From: Conidiobolus coronatus NRRL 28638
Lineage: Eukaryota > Entomophthoromycota > Entomophthoromycetes > Entomophthorales > Conidiobolaceae
Direction of reading: 5' to 3'
DNA: 31,350 bases
Assembly: GCA_001566745.1 (NCBI GenBank)
Contig: KQ964421.1
Coordinates: 104,480 to 135,829, forward strand
Below, piece by piece: positions 20,338 through 30,930 of the stretch. The translations under genes were made by a program, and so were the position numbers. Below the pieces are notes generated by a model. It was not told the origin of the DNA. It did not search any database and saw only the letters and a list, made by a program, of their open reading frames with translations. Numbering within the stretch: the stretch's first letter is position 1; every line of letters starts with the position of its first letter.

Positions 20338-20546
20338 GTGAGTGTGTGTAACTTTGTCTATCCTTTCAATTGTACTTTATAAACTTTTTCCTTGTCTACT
20401 CTTTTGCTTAACTTTAAATGATTCATGCTGCTACTGTTCAAAGTAGCTTTACTTCTATTCTTTAAATCATTTCATCTGAAAACTAAATTACTAATTATTC
20501 ATCTTAGCTTTTGCAATTTTACATTAGACGTTTTCCAAAATTTCAG
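20338..20546 (+). other. Probable 5'-UTR intron of SSN6
   Basis: A strong donor CAG|GTGAGT at 20337/20338 and a pyrimidine-rich acceptor TTTCAG at 20541-20546, eleven bases before the SSN6 start codon, bound a 209-nt segment with no coding frame. It is much longer than the coding introns here (45-72 nt). An alternative acceptor TTAG lies near 20508. RNA evidence would be decisive. Confidence 0.5.
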
Positions 20547-20557
20547 CTAATCATCAA

Positions 20558-23371
20558 ATGACAACCCCTGGGCCACAAGGCTCAATGGCCCCACCACACG
20601 ATTCAAACCCTTCTCAAGGACCTCCTTTTAATACAGGAAATCCCTCTCATCCTCAGCCACCTCCAGGCAATGCTTCGAATCAAAATTCCAGCTTGTCCAA
20701 CAGATTGACTAGTCTCAATGAACAGATTTGGGTTCAATTCGGTACTAAATCTTTAAACATAACCTATATATTTATTTATTTAACCCATCTTATTAAGGTA
20801 CCTCTTTTGAACTTGCTTCCGAGTTTGACAAAGCAATCAATGCTTATGAGCAAGCTCTTCGCCATAATCCCTACTCTACTAATGCTCTTCAGAAGATCGC
20901 TATGCTTTATCGTTCTCGCGAATGCTACGATAAAGCTGTTGATTATTTTCAACGTTTGTTAAATATTAACAAATCTAATGGAGAAGCTTGGGGTTGCTTA
21001 GGTCATAGTTACTTAATGATGGATGACCTTCCTAAAGCTTATGCCGCTTATCAACAAGCTCTTCATTTCTCCGAAGAGAACGAACCCAGACTTTGGTATG
21101 GTATTGGTATTTTATATGACAGATATGGTTCATTGGAACATGCAGAATCTGCCTTCTCATCAGTAATTCAAGGTGATCCTAACTTTGATAAAGCAAATGA
21201 AATCTACTTCCGTTTGGGGATCATTTATAAAAATCAAAACAAATTAGATTTAAGTCTTCAGGTATATATATTAAAGCATATTTTGTCTCACAATATTTAA
21301 CCATTAACTCTATATCTAGTGCTTTAGATACATCTTAAATTCTCCTCCCAAACCTCTAACTGAGGTCGATATTTGGTTCCAAATTGGCCATGTATATGAA
21401 CATCAAAGAGAAGTAATATTTATATTGATTTTATAATTATTTTTTTCTTATAAGACTTTTTAGTACGAATTAGCTAAAGAAGCATACGAAAGAGTAATCC
21501 AGGAAAATCCCTCTCACGCTAAAGTTTTACAGCAACTTGGATGGCTTCATCAACAACAGAATACTTCATTCTATAACCAAGAACACGCAATCACTCTTTT
21601 AAATAGATCTTTAGACTCAGGTATTTATATATATATTTGGATAATTAATTCCCGCATTAATTTCAATTCTTTTAATAGACCCATCTGATGCTCAAACTTG
21701 GTATTTACTTGGTAGATGCTACATGTCACAGCAGAAGTTTGATAAAGCTTATGAAGCTTATCAACAAGCAGTTTATCGTGATGGAAGAAATCCCACTTTC
21801 TGGTGTAGTATTGGTGTATTATACTATCAAATCAATCAATTCAGAGATGCTTTAGATGCTTATAGTAGAGCTATTAGACTTAACCCATACATTAGTGAAG
21901 TTTGGTATGTATACTTGCAGAGTTAAAACTTTTTTTATTAACTAGTATATTAGGTATGATTTAGGAACTCTTTACGAATCTTGCAATAACCAGATAAACG
22001 ATGCCATTGATGCTTACCAAAGAGCATCTGATCTTGACCCATCCAATCCTCACATTAAGCAAAGATTAGCTGCTTTACGTAATAGTCAAGCTGGAGGTAA
22101 TGGTGAAGGTCTTGGTAACGAAAATGGTATAGGCTCTCTTCCACCTGGTCCCCAAGGTCCACCTCCAGGTGTTCAAAGCTACCCAAGTCATATTCCCGAC
22201 AATTCTAAAAATATTCCACCACCATTAGTAAGCATTCCTTATTATACAAATATTTTAAATACTCACCTTCTCTTAGCGTCGCTTCAATGGAGAACTTCCT
22301 CCTCCTGGACCAGGAGGTCTTATTGACCCTCCTAAAGCAGGCCAAGGTAACCCATTTGCCAAATCCCAATATGGACCCCCTGGTCATCACAGAGACGATG
22401 ACCCTAGAATGGCTGACTCTGGACCTCCTTCAAGACCAGATTTACCTAGAATGGCTAGCCCTCACCCAATGGATCATCCATATGGATCAGGAATGCCTCA
22501 GGATCAAAGAATGCGCTCTATGAAGCCTGATCCTTTAGCTCCTATGGCACATCAAGCCTCAGACGGCCGCAAAATGTCTATCCCTATAAATATGGCTGGA
22601 CGCCATCCAAATCCTCCTCCACATCATAACAGCTCTCTTCCTCCTCCAAGAGGTAATCCCGATTACCCTCCTTACCCAGGACAAGAACCTTCCCATCATC
22701 ACTCTCGTCTAGGACATCCTCCCCCAAGAGGTGATTTTGATGAATATTCTCGCGGTACACCTTATTCTGGTCGTCCACATCCTCATCAAGAGCCTGGATA
22801 TCCTGGAGAGCCAAATTCCGCTTACCCACATCATCCTATTATATCAGATCCTAGAAGACCCTCAACTGGCGGTCCCAGAGGTGTTCCTCCATCGCACCCT
22901 GGTCATGAAGAGTATGGCCACCACTCTTCTATGCACTTGCCTGATATCAGATCTATGGAGCGCCAAGGAAAGCCACCTAGCTCTGCACCCTGGGCTCATT
23001 CTAATGCTATGGGCCATGGAGGCGAACATCACTACAATAGATCCGAGGTATCACCTAAATCAATGATGCCACCTCATAGACCCCCTACTCGTCATATTGA
23101 TGATGACTACGATAGAGCTGTTAACGCTCTTGTTAGCATAAGAGGGCAATCTGGAAAGATGCAACCTCCTCCTAGACGCTCACCCTCAGCCAAGCCTAAT
23201 GATCCACATTTAAAGTCTCACCAAAACAAGCCAATGTCAATGGGTTCTAACCTAAGCCCTGCTACCCACAGTCGCCATGCTACGCCTTTACCTTCACGCC
23301 CTGGTCCTTATCATTCAAAGCCTGGAAATGATGGTAGCGAGCCACCCAATCTACCACCATCTCAACCTTGA
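20558..23371 (+). CDS. SSN6: Ssn6/Cyc8-type TPR transcriptional co-repressor
   Basis: Seven coding exons: 20558-20741, 20798-21261, 21320-21412, 21464-21620, 21679-21904, 21954-22227 and 22277-23371. The six introns are 49-58 nt, GT-AG. The model gives 830 residues. After a Pro-rich leader, LTSLNEQIWVQFGTSFEL opens an array of about ten TPRs (about 60-415). It holds the highly conserved Ssn6 blocks AWGCLGHSYLMMDDLPKAY, LWYGIGILYDRYGS, DIWFQIGHVYE, TWYLLGRCYM, FWCSIGVLYYQINQFRDALDAY and EVWYDLGTLYESCNN. All introns fall in this half. The last about 400 residues, in one large exon, are low-complexity Pro/His/Ser/Arg-rich sequence. With Tup1 the protein forms a general co-repressor recruited by DNA-binding factors, in the nucleus. 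Regulation may involve the CCCACC cluster and the 5'-UTR intron. Confidence 0.95.
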
Positions 23372-25452
23372 ATTTAATCGTTATAGTAGCTTAATTGATT
23401 CAATTGATTTTTAATTTAATTTTTTCTTATATTCAGAATGCCAGGTTTATTATTTCATCATTCTAGTACATACAAAACTTACCCTTTGAAGGTTTAATAA
23501 AATTACAACATACAAAAACTTGTCTTTAGCTTAAATCGTTAAACATAGTTGTTAACTATATAGATAAAATTTTTAAATAAATTGAGCCATAGCAATAGGG
23601 GAGCTATCCATAATTTGTGAAACGCGAGTTACGTATTTTTGGAAGTCTGCTCATTTCTAAATTATATCTTTCAAGTTTGTTTGTTTGTTAGTCATTAACA
23701 AGTAATAATATTATCAAAACGAATTTTGATTCGATCATTCTTTTAATCATTAAGCAAGAAAATCTCACGTTGTACAACGCCAATGCGAGTAATTGGAGCA
23801 ACATAGAGCTGAAAATAGCTGAGAATTACGGACAAAGACTATTTCATAATTAATTTAAATGTTGATTTGTTGAATTTGAGTTAAATTAGACATTATTCTA
23901 ATCCATTTATCACTTGATATGAGTAAAAATAGTGAGAGTAATGTTTTCTAATGATATCATTAGGGCTTACTTTGTCTTAAATAAATTGTATTTTGTGATA
24001 CATGCGTAATTATATATAGCTAGTTTTTTTTGTCTAAATTTTGATAATTGTAAAATCACATTTTAAAATTATACAAAAACATCTCGAACGCAATTTTATA
24101 TTACTTCATAATTACCCAAAACTCAGTAAATAAGATGATTTATTTAAAGCTAATTTAGAAAGATCTTACAGGTTATTCATTTAGGTTAAATTGCCTCTAA
24201 TTTATGAGTAAAAGCAAAATTAGAACAACGTGACTGGATTGGGAATTGGTTAAAGGTGAACTTTAAATAGGCGGCTAGCTTGATGCATTTGAATTGTGAA
24301 ACTGGAATATCAATTAGGATGATAAATGCTGTATAATTTATTTTGTGATAAATTGACTTCACGCTCAAGCGTGGCCTAACTTGAATAATATCCTCAATAC
24401 CAAACCTGATTTAGCTCCAATTCAAGTTTTAAAGCTAATTTAAAGAAAATTCTGGAGGTTTTTTGTGCATTTTTATAATTTGTGATTTATGGATGGTGTT
24501 TTGTTTGGATAAATTTAATGTTTAGTAAATTAAATTTTTGGGTGTAATGATTAATGACACCCCTTAAGCAAAATTAAGAGGGGCTTATGCTTATTAGTGT
24601 GATTTATAAATAGCCATTCAGAAGTAAGCTTGTATGTTTTAAAATTCAATTTTATAGGCAATAAATGCTAAATAATTTACATATCAGCCATTATTCCAGT
24701 TATCAAAATCTAGTTGAATTGTGAAAATTGACCTAGAAATAATAAGGTATTAGCGTTATTGATAAACTCCCAACTTAATTTTAGCTCAATAATAATCTAA
24801 TACTAACTAGTTAATGCTAACTCAGCTAACTTAACCAAATCTATTAAGGGCCAAAATTGAAGCTAAACTGTTGCATTTTAATCTTAAATCAGTTTAACCA
24901 AATCCAGAATAACTGAATTTAACCTAATTGTTTGACTTTGGCTTATTTATACTTATGTGCATTACAGCTAAATAAACAAAATATCGTTATGATACAGTTA
25001 TTTAAACAAAAGTTTAAAAATATTTGCTCAAATCAAACGCCGATCTTTTTCCTGCTTTAATTAAGATTTGATTTTATTCCTGATAAAGTAAGGATAATTT
25101 GCATGGCTGGAAGGGAATAAGTGGTTTGTTTATATTAAATCTAGTTATATTTTACTTTAAGGATTTTAGTTAAAATAAATGGTAATGATGGCTTATCTCT
25201 CGATAATTCCCATGCCTATATGTAATACCAAGCTGTATCATATCAAAAAATATTTGCTGTTTACAATGTAGTTAACTGTGTATCAGGAGTTTGTTAAAAT
25301 TTATTATAATTAAGGCTAATATTAATATAGTTATAATATTTTATTAGCGTTGAGTGGAGCTATATTGTAAAAATATTGGTGCTAAAACATATTATATTGA
25401 GCTAAATAATTGGCTTGAGGTTAAATTTAACTTATGATAATATCAATCAAGT
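23372..25452. other. 2.1-kb convergent intergenic region
   Basis: Lies between the 3' ends of SSN6 and the WD40 gene, so no promoter is required here. AT-rich but with more G-containing patches (24180-24260, 24540-24590, 25080-25130) than other spacers. No protein, tRNA or MITE copy was recognised. A 60-codon minus frame at 24186-24368 has no support. Confidence 0.45.
24540..24583. repeat. Two overlapping small inverted repeats
   Basis: GGGTGT (24540-24545) can pair with ACACCC (24557-24562). The overlapping CCCCTTAA (24560-24567) can pair with TTAAGAGGGG (24574-24583) with a small bulge. The two hairpins share bases and exclude each other. This is unusual in such AT-rich DNA, but no role is known. 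Confidence 0.45.
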
Positions 25453-27635
25453 TTAATTCAAGTTATTAAAGCATGAAGGCTCAGTTTCCCAAACTAGTAA
25501 TATTATTAGTGTTTGCGTTATTTATAAATTGCATATATACCTTGCAAAATTGCGTCAGTACCATCATTCATTTGGGAAATTGAGGCAATTGATAAGAGTC
25601 CTTCTTTTAAGGGGAACCATTGGAATGATTTAACAGGGGATCTAATATAAAAGATTAGTATAATGAACATTATTCAATTGGTATAAATTACTGATGGCCG
25701 TAATGAGTGAATATTTTGTCTTTCGTCTAATGCAAAGTGTTATTAATTGTAAAAAAATATACAAGTTTGAAACCAAATTTACCATGAAGTTTGAATCAGC
25801 GGTATATATGTTAACTGTTCCATCATCAGAGCAAGAAGCAAAAGCATCACTAAGCATTGGAGACCATGATACTTGATTAACTTGTGAATGATGTTTTTGA
25901 ACTATTATTGAGGGATATGACTAGTAGAATTATATTAGAAATAAGTATACATGGTTGATCAAAAAAAACTACCGATTGCGAGTAGTTGGATGAGAGTTTA
26001 CGTCTATCCCACACCTTTACAACTCTATCTGAACCACCAGTGAGTAAGTAATTATCGTCGAATATATGGGAATCAATTGAGTTAATGGGACCATCGTGCA
26101 TATCAGGACTCTATTGGAAATTTAGTAAAATTTTGATATATGAGCGTGCTCTTACTATTTTTAATGAAGCATCTCTGCTGTCCCACAAAAAGAGCTGAGA
26201 TGAAGATGTAACACCATATAGTAAATTTTTAGAAACTTTGGAAAATTTGAGATCTGTAACTTCAAATGCTTTTTTAAAATCTACATTATCATAGGGAATT
26301 CTGATTTTGTTAAGCAATATTGGATTATAGGCTAAAAAACGTTTAATATTGAAATAATCATTCAAATACAATAGTTTAATATTACTGTTGTCATTTGCTG
26401 GTGATGAGCTATCGAATAGTGCAAGGTGTCCATCACGCCCTAGTTAATTTTTTGAATAAAAAAAGAATTGGTGGATAGAATTTATCTTTACCTGCAACAG
26501 CTCTTCTGTTATCACTAATAGCAATTGCCTTTGAAGGTGTAAAATTACTGCAGTTTAATCTAATTCAAAGATAGTTAATTACCTGAAAATAAATTTTAAT
26601 ATATATTTACATTTCTGGAGTGGATTCTGTTTGATAAAAATCACTAGAAATCTTAGAAACTCGTACTAAGTTATTTGAATAAACAGACATAGCTTGATCA
26701 TGATCGATACTAAATTTTACATTATAAATAAATGTCATATTCTTATAAAATAGCTATGCATACACTGTGTTCCGGCATTCAGCGGCAAGAGAAGTAGAGC
26801 ACCTATGGTAAAAAGGCTGAAAATTAAATTAGTATAGTTTTGCATTTCGTATACACAAGTAAGTTACTTGATCTCGCTGCATTCCTTTTAGCCCAATTTT
26901 CTTGAACTTATTAATTGATTCAGCTGCAACTGAGCCGTTTATAGTTTGAAAGGGAACAAGAGTATAATCACTTTTCGATTGCCATGCAGAACCAGCATTT
27001 GAAATATTGTAATCTAAAACTGTTGTTAGGAGACGTACTAGCATTATTTATCCCTCTTACTTATCATCAATGGAATATTAAAAGTATCACCTGAGCCATC
27101 GACCTTTAAATGAGCTAGAATTAGCTTTTGTTTTATATAGTTAAAATAAATTTACCTCTTCTCCTAAATATGGTAAGAAAAATACATTAGGATTGCTAAT
27201 TTTTTGGTCGTTTTCGTCTAGCTTGAGAGTATGTATGTATTTATAGTTGAATGGTACTTGATTTACCCAGTTTCTGTAAAAATCCTATATGTCGCAAAGA
27301 GTTAGTACAAAACTATGTTTAAAAATTTAAATAGCTTTAGTACCATATTTCCATGAACTATATCTTCAGAATATTTACTAAAATCATTAAGTTTCAACTG
27401 AGCTATATAAATATGTAATTTAGAAACTATTCTAATAAAAGAATAGAAATATTATACCATTATTGTGTTGCGCTTCTGACGTTGTATTATTTAAATATGT
27501 CATATTTATTGGATCAAGATTATATATATTATTAAAATTTAACTCTATTATTCTTTGAATTTTGATTAAAATTAATTTTGACCTCAGCTCAAGGTCTTTT
27601 AAATGAATTAAGCGAATTTGATGATTATGGGACAT
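25453..27635 (-). CDS. Diverged RBBP4/Msi1/Hat2-like WD40 protein
   Basis: Fourteen exons, read leftwards: 27635-27458, 27402-27344, 27284-27156, 27103-27091, 27037-26868, 26816-26764, 26709-26611, 26559-26492, 26439-26156, 26110-25973, 25920-25783, 25726-25692, 25641-25541 and 25493-25453. The thirteen GT-AG introns are 45-59 nt and the 501-codon frame closes exactly. An N-terminal block FYRNWVNQVPFNYKYIHTL (81-99) followed by FFLPYL and DGSVRLLTT resembles the H4-binding start of RBBP4-family proteins. Clear WD repeats follow: QLFLWDSRD, DDNYLLTGGSDRVVKVWDRR, HSQVNQVSWSP...FASCSDDGTVNIY and HYGHQSPVKSFQWFP...LQVWE. RBBP4-type proteins carry H3-H4 in CAF-1, Hat1 and deacetylase complexes. 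Similarity is weak, so another WD40 family is possible. Exon 4 is only 13 nt. The start could also be Met45 at 27503; the first 60 residues match nothing known to me. Confidence 0.7.
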
Positions 27636-28079
27636 GTACAACTTCTAATTTGCCAAATTTGTAACTTTGGGATAATTTGTGTACTTAAAAGGAATGAACT
27701 GAAGACAATTTAAAGTTAAAGTACGCAATATGCACTTGAAAGAGTATAAATACAAAGGAATCGTTTTAGTACACTTATATCAAAGTTTATCAAAATGCAG
27801 AAAATCTACTTAATAGCCAATTTTTAATATTTATTAAAGTAATAATAACAAGGTAACAAATAATATTTGAAGAAAAAAAGTAAAAGGGTAGATTAATATT
27901 TATGTAAAAGAAAATTATTATACCTAATTTAGGTAAGATGCTGAAAGAGATATGGGGTTTATTAAATAATAATAAAGAATCATGATTTATTAGTTGAGAA
28001 ATAAATATAATGATGATAAATATTAAACGTATCACTATTAAATTTAAATTATTATTAAGATTTTTATTCTAAATGACAT
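27636..28079. other. Promoter region of the WD40 gene, upstream of tRNA-Leu
   Basis: About 440 bp. A TATAAATA sequence on the + strand near 27746 points away from the WD40 gene and lies too far from the tRNA to be assigned. The AT-rich minus frame at 27790-28035 has homopolymer-driven composition and is not called. Confidence 0.4.
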
Positions 28080-28161
28080 GGACAGATGGCCGAGTGGTCT
28101 AAGGCGCCACGTTAAGGCCGTGGTCTCTTCGGAGGCGAGAGTTCGAACCTCTCTCTGTTCA
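28080..28161 (+). tRNA. tRNA-Leu (anticodon AAG)
   Basis: A complete class II tRNA of 82 nt without intron. The acceptor stem GGACAGA pairs with TCTGTTC (one G-T), and A28161 is the discriminator. The D arm is GGCCGAGTGGTCTAAGGC and the anticodon stem CCACG/CGTGG with loop TTAAGGC, so the anticodon is AAG, read as IAG after deamination. It has a long variable arm with a TTCG loop and a T arm GAGAG-TTCGAAC-CTCTC. A-box and B-box promoters are internal. Confidence 0.97.
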
Positions 28162-28165
28162 TTTT
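28162..28165 (+). terminator. Pol III terminator of tRNA-Leu
   Basis: TTTT directly after the discriminator base, the minimal RNA polymerase III stop signal. A second T run follows at about 28174-28178. Confidence 0.75.
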
Positions 28166-28363
28166 AAATATTATTTTTGTTAAATTCCCATAATTTTATT
28201 TCATCAATTAAATAGATTAATTCCCTAAATCAGTAGGCTTATTTACAAAAAAATACAAATGTCATATTATTAGATTTATTATTAAATATAATTATACTTA
28301 TTAATACGCTTTTATAACATAAAATTAAAATATATATAATATACTGATAAGAATATTTTTGTA

Positions 28364-30592
28364 ATGAGCAGAAGAATTTTACAAATTGGTAGATTATACC
28401 AATCCAATACGAATCATTTACAAAATATTTATTTGCCTCTAAAGTCTATCGCAAACGCAAGCAAAATTAATAATTTAACAAATTTGACTTCAAACTATAA
28501 AGTAAATAGACACTATACGACAGATAGTTCAAACGGATCTACTTCATTTGGTAAACAATTAGATAATTTAGCCAACTCAAAGGATAATTCCTTAAACTTA
28601 TCGGTTGATAACATTTGGTCAGATTACGTTGACGTTGTTCAAAATGGAAAATTAAATGATTACGACCACTCTTTATTAAATCAATTTTTATCATTTTTAA
28701 TTAAAAAAGCCAACACCGATAACCAAGCTCAATACAAAATTCAAAGAGTATTAAAAGATTTTGAATTATTTCAAGTTAAACTTGAATTGGCATCTTTAGT
28801 AGATTATATTAATATGTTAGCTTCAAAGGGTTTATTAAGTGAGAACTTAGATTTAATCAATGCTCAATTGAGTTTAAATAATATTTCTTGGAATTTACAA
28901 TTATATAAGTTAACTATTGTATCGCTATTTGAAGAAGGTGATAAGTTCAGTGCTGAGGAACTAATTCAAGATTTATCAAAATCCAATATTACTCCCGATA
29001 ATGAACTATTATCAGGTATTTTAAAGTACCGCGTTCAATATGGAGACTTAGAGCAAGCCAGTGTCTTATTTGAAGAAATTAAAACTAAGAAAAATATTAC
29101 CTTGGATGATAGTATTTACCAACCTCTTATTGGAGCTTATTTGAGCAAAAAGCAATACGATAAGGCTAGTGAATTATGGGAAGAATTAGTAGAAAGCGGT
29201 ATTTCAATGCAAAACTCTTCATTCCATTTAGGTCTCCAACTCTTCTGCACTGTCGATAAAGAACCCACTCGTTTATGGAAATTATTCCAATTAATGAATC
29301 AACTTCAAGTTGACTTGGATGATAAAGTTTATTACTATATGATTAAGGGAATGGCTAAATCTAACCGCTCTGAAGATGCAATTAACTTCTTCCAGCAATA
29401 TTTAGAGCGTGAATTAGATTTTAACCCCGAACTTTACCGTTACTGTATCCGCGCATACTTCCAGGCCGATCAAGTAGACTTAGCCGAATCTTTGTATAAA
29501 GATGCTCAAGAACTACTCGCTTCACAAACTGATTCAGCAATCTATAAATCACAAAAGCAAAAATTGGCAGAGGAAATGATTTTAGGTTATATTAGAACAA
29601 ACTCTGTAGATCAAACAATGAACTGGGTTAAACAATTAGATTTATTAAACGGACCCGTATCTTATAGATTACTCCCCGCCTTGATTCAATTCTATACTAA
29701 GAACGATTTAGTAGATAAATCCATCGAATTACTAAGTCAACTCATTGCTCAGCCAAATCCCGCTATTCCATCATCCGTTTACACTACACTATTCGTTAAC
29801 CTCGTCAACCAATCCAGACAGGATGAAGCTATGGAAATTTATTACTTCTTAAAAACTCATCGCCCTATAAAAAACGTTAAGCAATATACCAAACTTATCC
29901 AACCCCTCGTTAAAGGTGGCCACTTAACATATGCTCAAAAGCTCTTCGAAGATATGATTGCTTTAGAAATTCGTGCTGATGCCCTACTTTACTCCCTAAT
30001 GATTCAAGGAAATGCTAAAGCCAATCACATTAAAGGTGTAATGTATTACCATCGCATTATTAATATGGATATCTACTCCGACCCTGATGTTTCCGTTTAT
30101 AATAGTTTAATGGATGCCTATAATAAGTTGAACCGACCATTAGCAGCTTTACAATTATGGGATATGCTTACCTTTATGAATTATCCAATTGACGAAATTA
30201 CCTGCTGTAGTATTCTAGATACTTGTGGTCATCATCAGCAATTAGGTAGATTGGAGTACGCTTGGCAACATTTAAAAGATATCAAATTCAATATCACCTC
30301 TAACATCTTCACATCATACATCGAAGCTCTTGCAAGACTTGGTCAAATCGACAAAGCCCTAAAATTAGTCCAAAACCAATCAGAATACAAAATAACCGAC
30401 AAAACAATCACCACGTTGATTAAATTTTTAAAGAAGTACGACAAGGATGAAGCTCACTTTGATTTAGTTAAAATGGAATTAATTAAACAATTCCCTCAGT
30501 TAGAGCCTTTAATTCTTGAAATTATTAATAACGAAGAATTTGAAATCAATGAGGATGAAGGGTACTTCAATAATGAAAAACCTAGCTTATAA
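28364..30592 (+). CDS. Mitochondrial pentatricopeptide repeat (PPR) protein
   Basis: A 742-residue single-exon protein. The N-terminus (MSRRILQIGRLYQSN...) is basic, Ser/Asn-rich and nearly free of acids up to about residue 52. It includes VNRHYTT, which resembles a matrix-protease cleavage region, so mitochondrial import is likely. From about residue 205 to 680 there is a helical array of PPR-like units, each with the pattern Y..LI..Y...G....A..L...M. Good examples are LEQASVLFEEI, YQPLIGAYLSKKQYDKASEL, YYYMIKGMAKSNRSEDAINF, YTKLIQPLVKGGHLTYAQKL and YNSLMDAYNKLNRPLAALQLW. No catalytic C-terminal domain follows; the end is acidic. PPR proteins bind organellar RNA, for maturation, stability or translation of particular transcripts. 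The target cannot be told. Codon use is richer in C and G towards the 3' half, as in other expressed genes here. Confidence 0.92.
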   Translation: MSRRILQIGRLYQSNTNHLQNIYLPLKSIANASKINNLTNLTSNYKVNRHYTTDSSNGSTSFGKQLDNLANSKDNSLNLSVDNIWSDYVDVVQNGKLNDYDHSLLNQFLSFLIKKANTDNQAQYKIQRVLKDFELFQVKLELASLVDYINMLASKGLLSENLDLINAQLSLNNISWNLQLYKLTIVSLFEEGDKFSAEELIQDLSKSNITPDNELLSGILKYRVQYGDLEQASVLFEEIKTKKNITLDDSIYQPLIGAYLSKKQYDKASELWEELVESGISMQNSSFHLGLQLFCTVDKEPTRLWKLFQLMNQLQVDLDDKVYYYMIKGMAKSNRSEDAINFFQQYLERELDFNPELYRYCIRAYFQADQVDLAESLYKDAQELLASQTDSAIYKSQKQKLAEEMILGYIRTNSVDQTMNWVKQLDLLNGPVSYRLLPALIQFYTKNDLVDKSIELLSQLIAQPNPAIPSSVYTTLFVNLVNQSRQDEAMEIYYFLKTHRPIKNVKQYTKLIQPLVKGGHLTYAQKLFEDMIALEIRADALLYSLMIQGNAKANHIKGVMYYHRIINMDIYSDPDVSVYNSLMDAYNKLNRPLAALQLWDMLTFMNYPIDEITCCSILDTCGHHQQLGRLEYAWQHLKDIKFNITSNIFTSYIEALARLGQIDKALKLVQNQSEYKITDKTITTLIKFLKKYDKDEAHFDLVKMELIKQFPQLEPLILEIINNEEFEINEDEGYFNNEKPSL

Positions 30593-30850
30593 TTAGAGGA
30601 AAAATTTTAATTAACAGCTAAAAATAAAATTAATATTTATTTATAATAATTAGCTATTTTATTATTTTTTTTAATCAAGCGTATAAATAGATATAAGAGA
30701 CTGTTATTATATAAATTGCAGGCGTGACATAGCTTGGTAAAACTAAATATTTTTATATTATAACTATCTAATTATATAACAGATTGGATACATTTCATTT
30801 AATTTAACATATTATAAATCATATTTCATAAATTGATCAATAGAAAATAT

Positions 30851-30856
30851 AAAAAA
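30851..30856 (-). terminator. Pol III terminator of tRNA-Trp
   Basis: Six A on the + strand, so TTTTTT on the transcribed strand, a few bases after the tRNA 3' end. Confidence 0.75.
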
Positions 30857-30858
30857 TA

Positions 30859-30930
30859 TGACGCGTGAGAGACTCGAACTCCCAGCCTTCCGCTCTGGAG
30901 GCGGACGCGCTACCATTGCGCCAACGCGTC
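30859..30930 (-). tRNA. tRNA-Trp (anticodon CCA)
   Basis: A complete 72-nt tRNA without intron. The acceptor GACGCGT pairs with ACGCGTC perfectly and the discriminator is A. The D arm is GCGC-AATGGTA-GCGC. The anticodon stem is TCCGC/GCGGA with loop CTCCAGA, so the anticodon is CCA. The T arm is GGGAG-TTCGAGT-CTCTC. The all-paired GC-rich stems and internal promoter boxes support a functional nuclear gene. Confidence 0.96.

Noticed and set aside
22287-23066. Other-frame and antisense frames over the SSN6 C-terminal exon
   Set aside because: Low-complexity Pro/His coding opens extra frames; only the frame continuous with the TPR exons is supported.
24186-24368. 60-codon minus-strand frame between SSN6 and the WD40 gene
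   Set aside because: No domain, no homology I can recognise and no exon partners.
26548-26610. Alternative longer intron 7 of the WD40 gene, ending at CTGCAG
   Set aside because: It keeps frame and cannot be excluded, but the 51-nt version ending at GAATTAG retains LNCS and fits the intron size range better.
27740-27760. TATAAATA as a core promoter
   Set aside because: It points rightwards, away from the WD40 gene, and lies more than 300 bp before a tRNA that has internal promoters.
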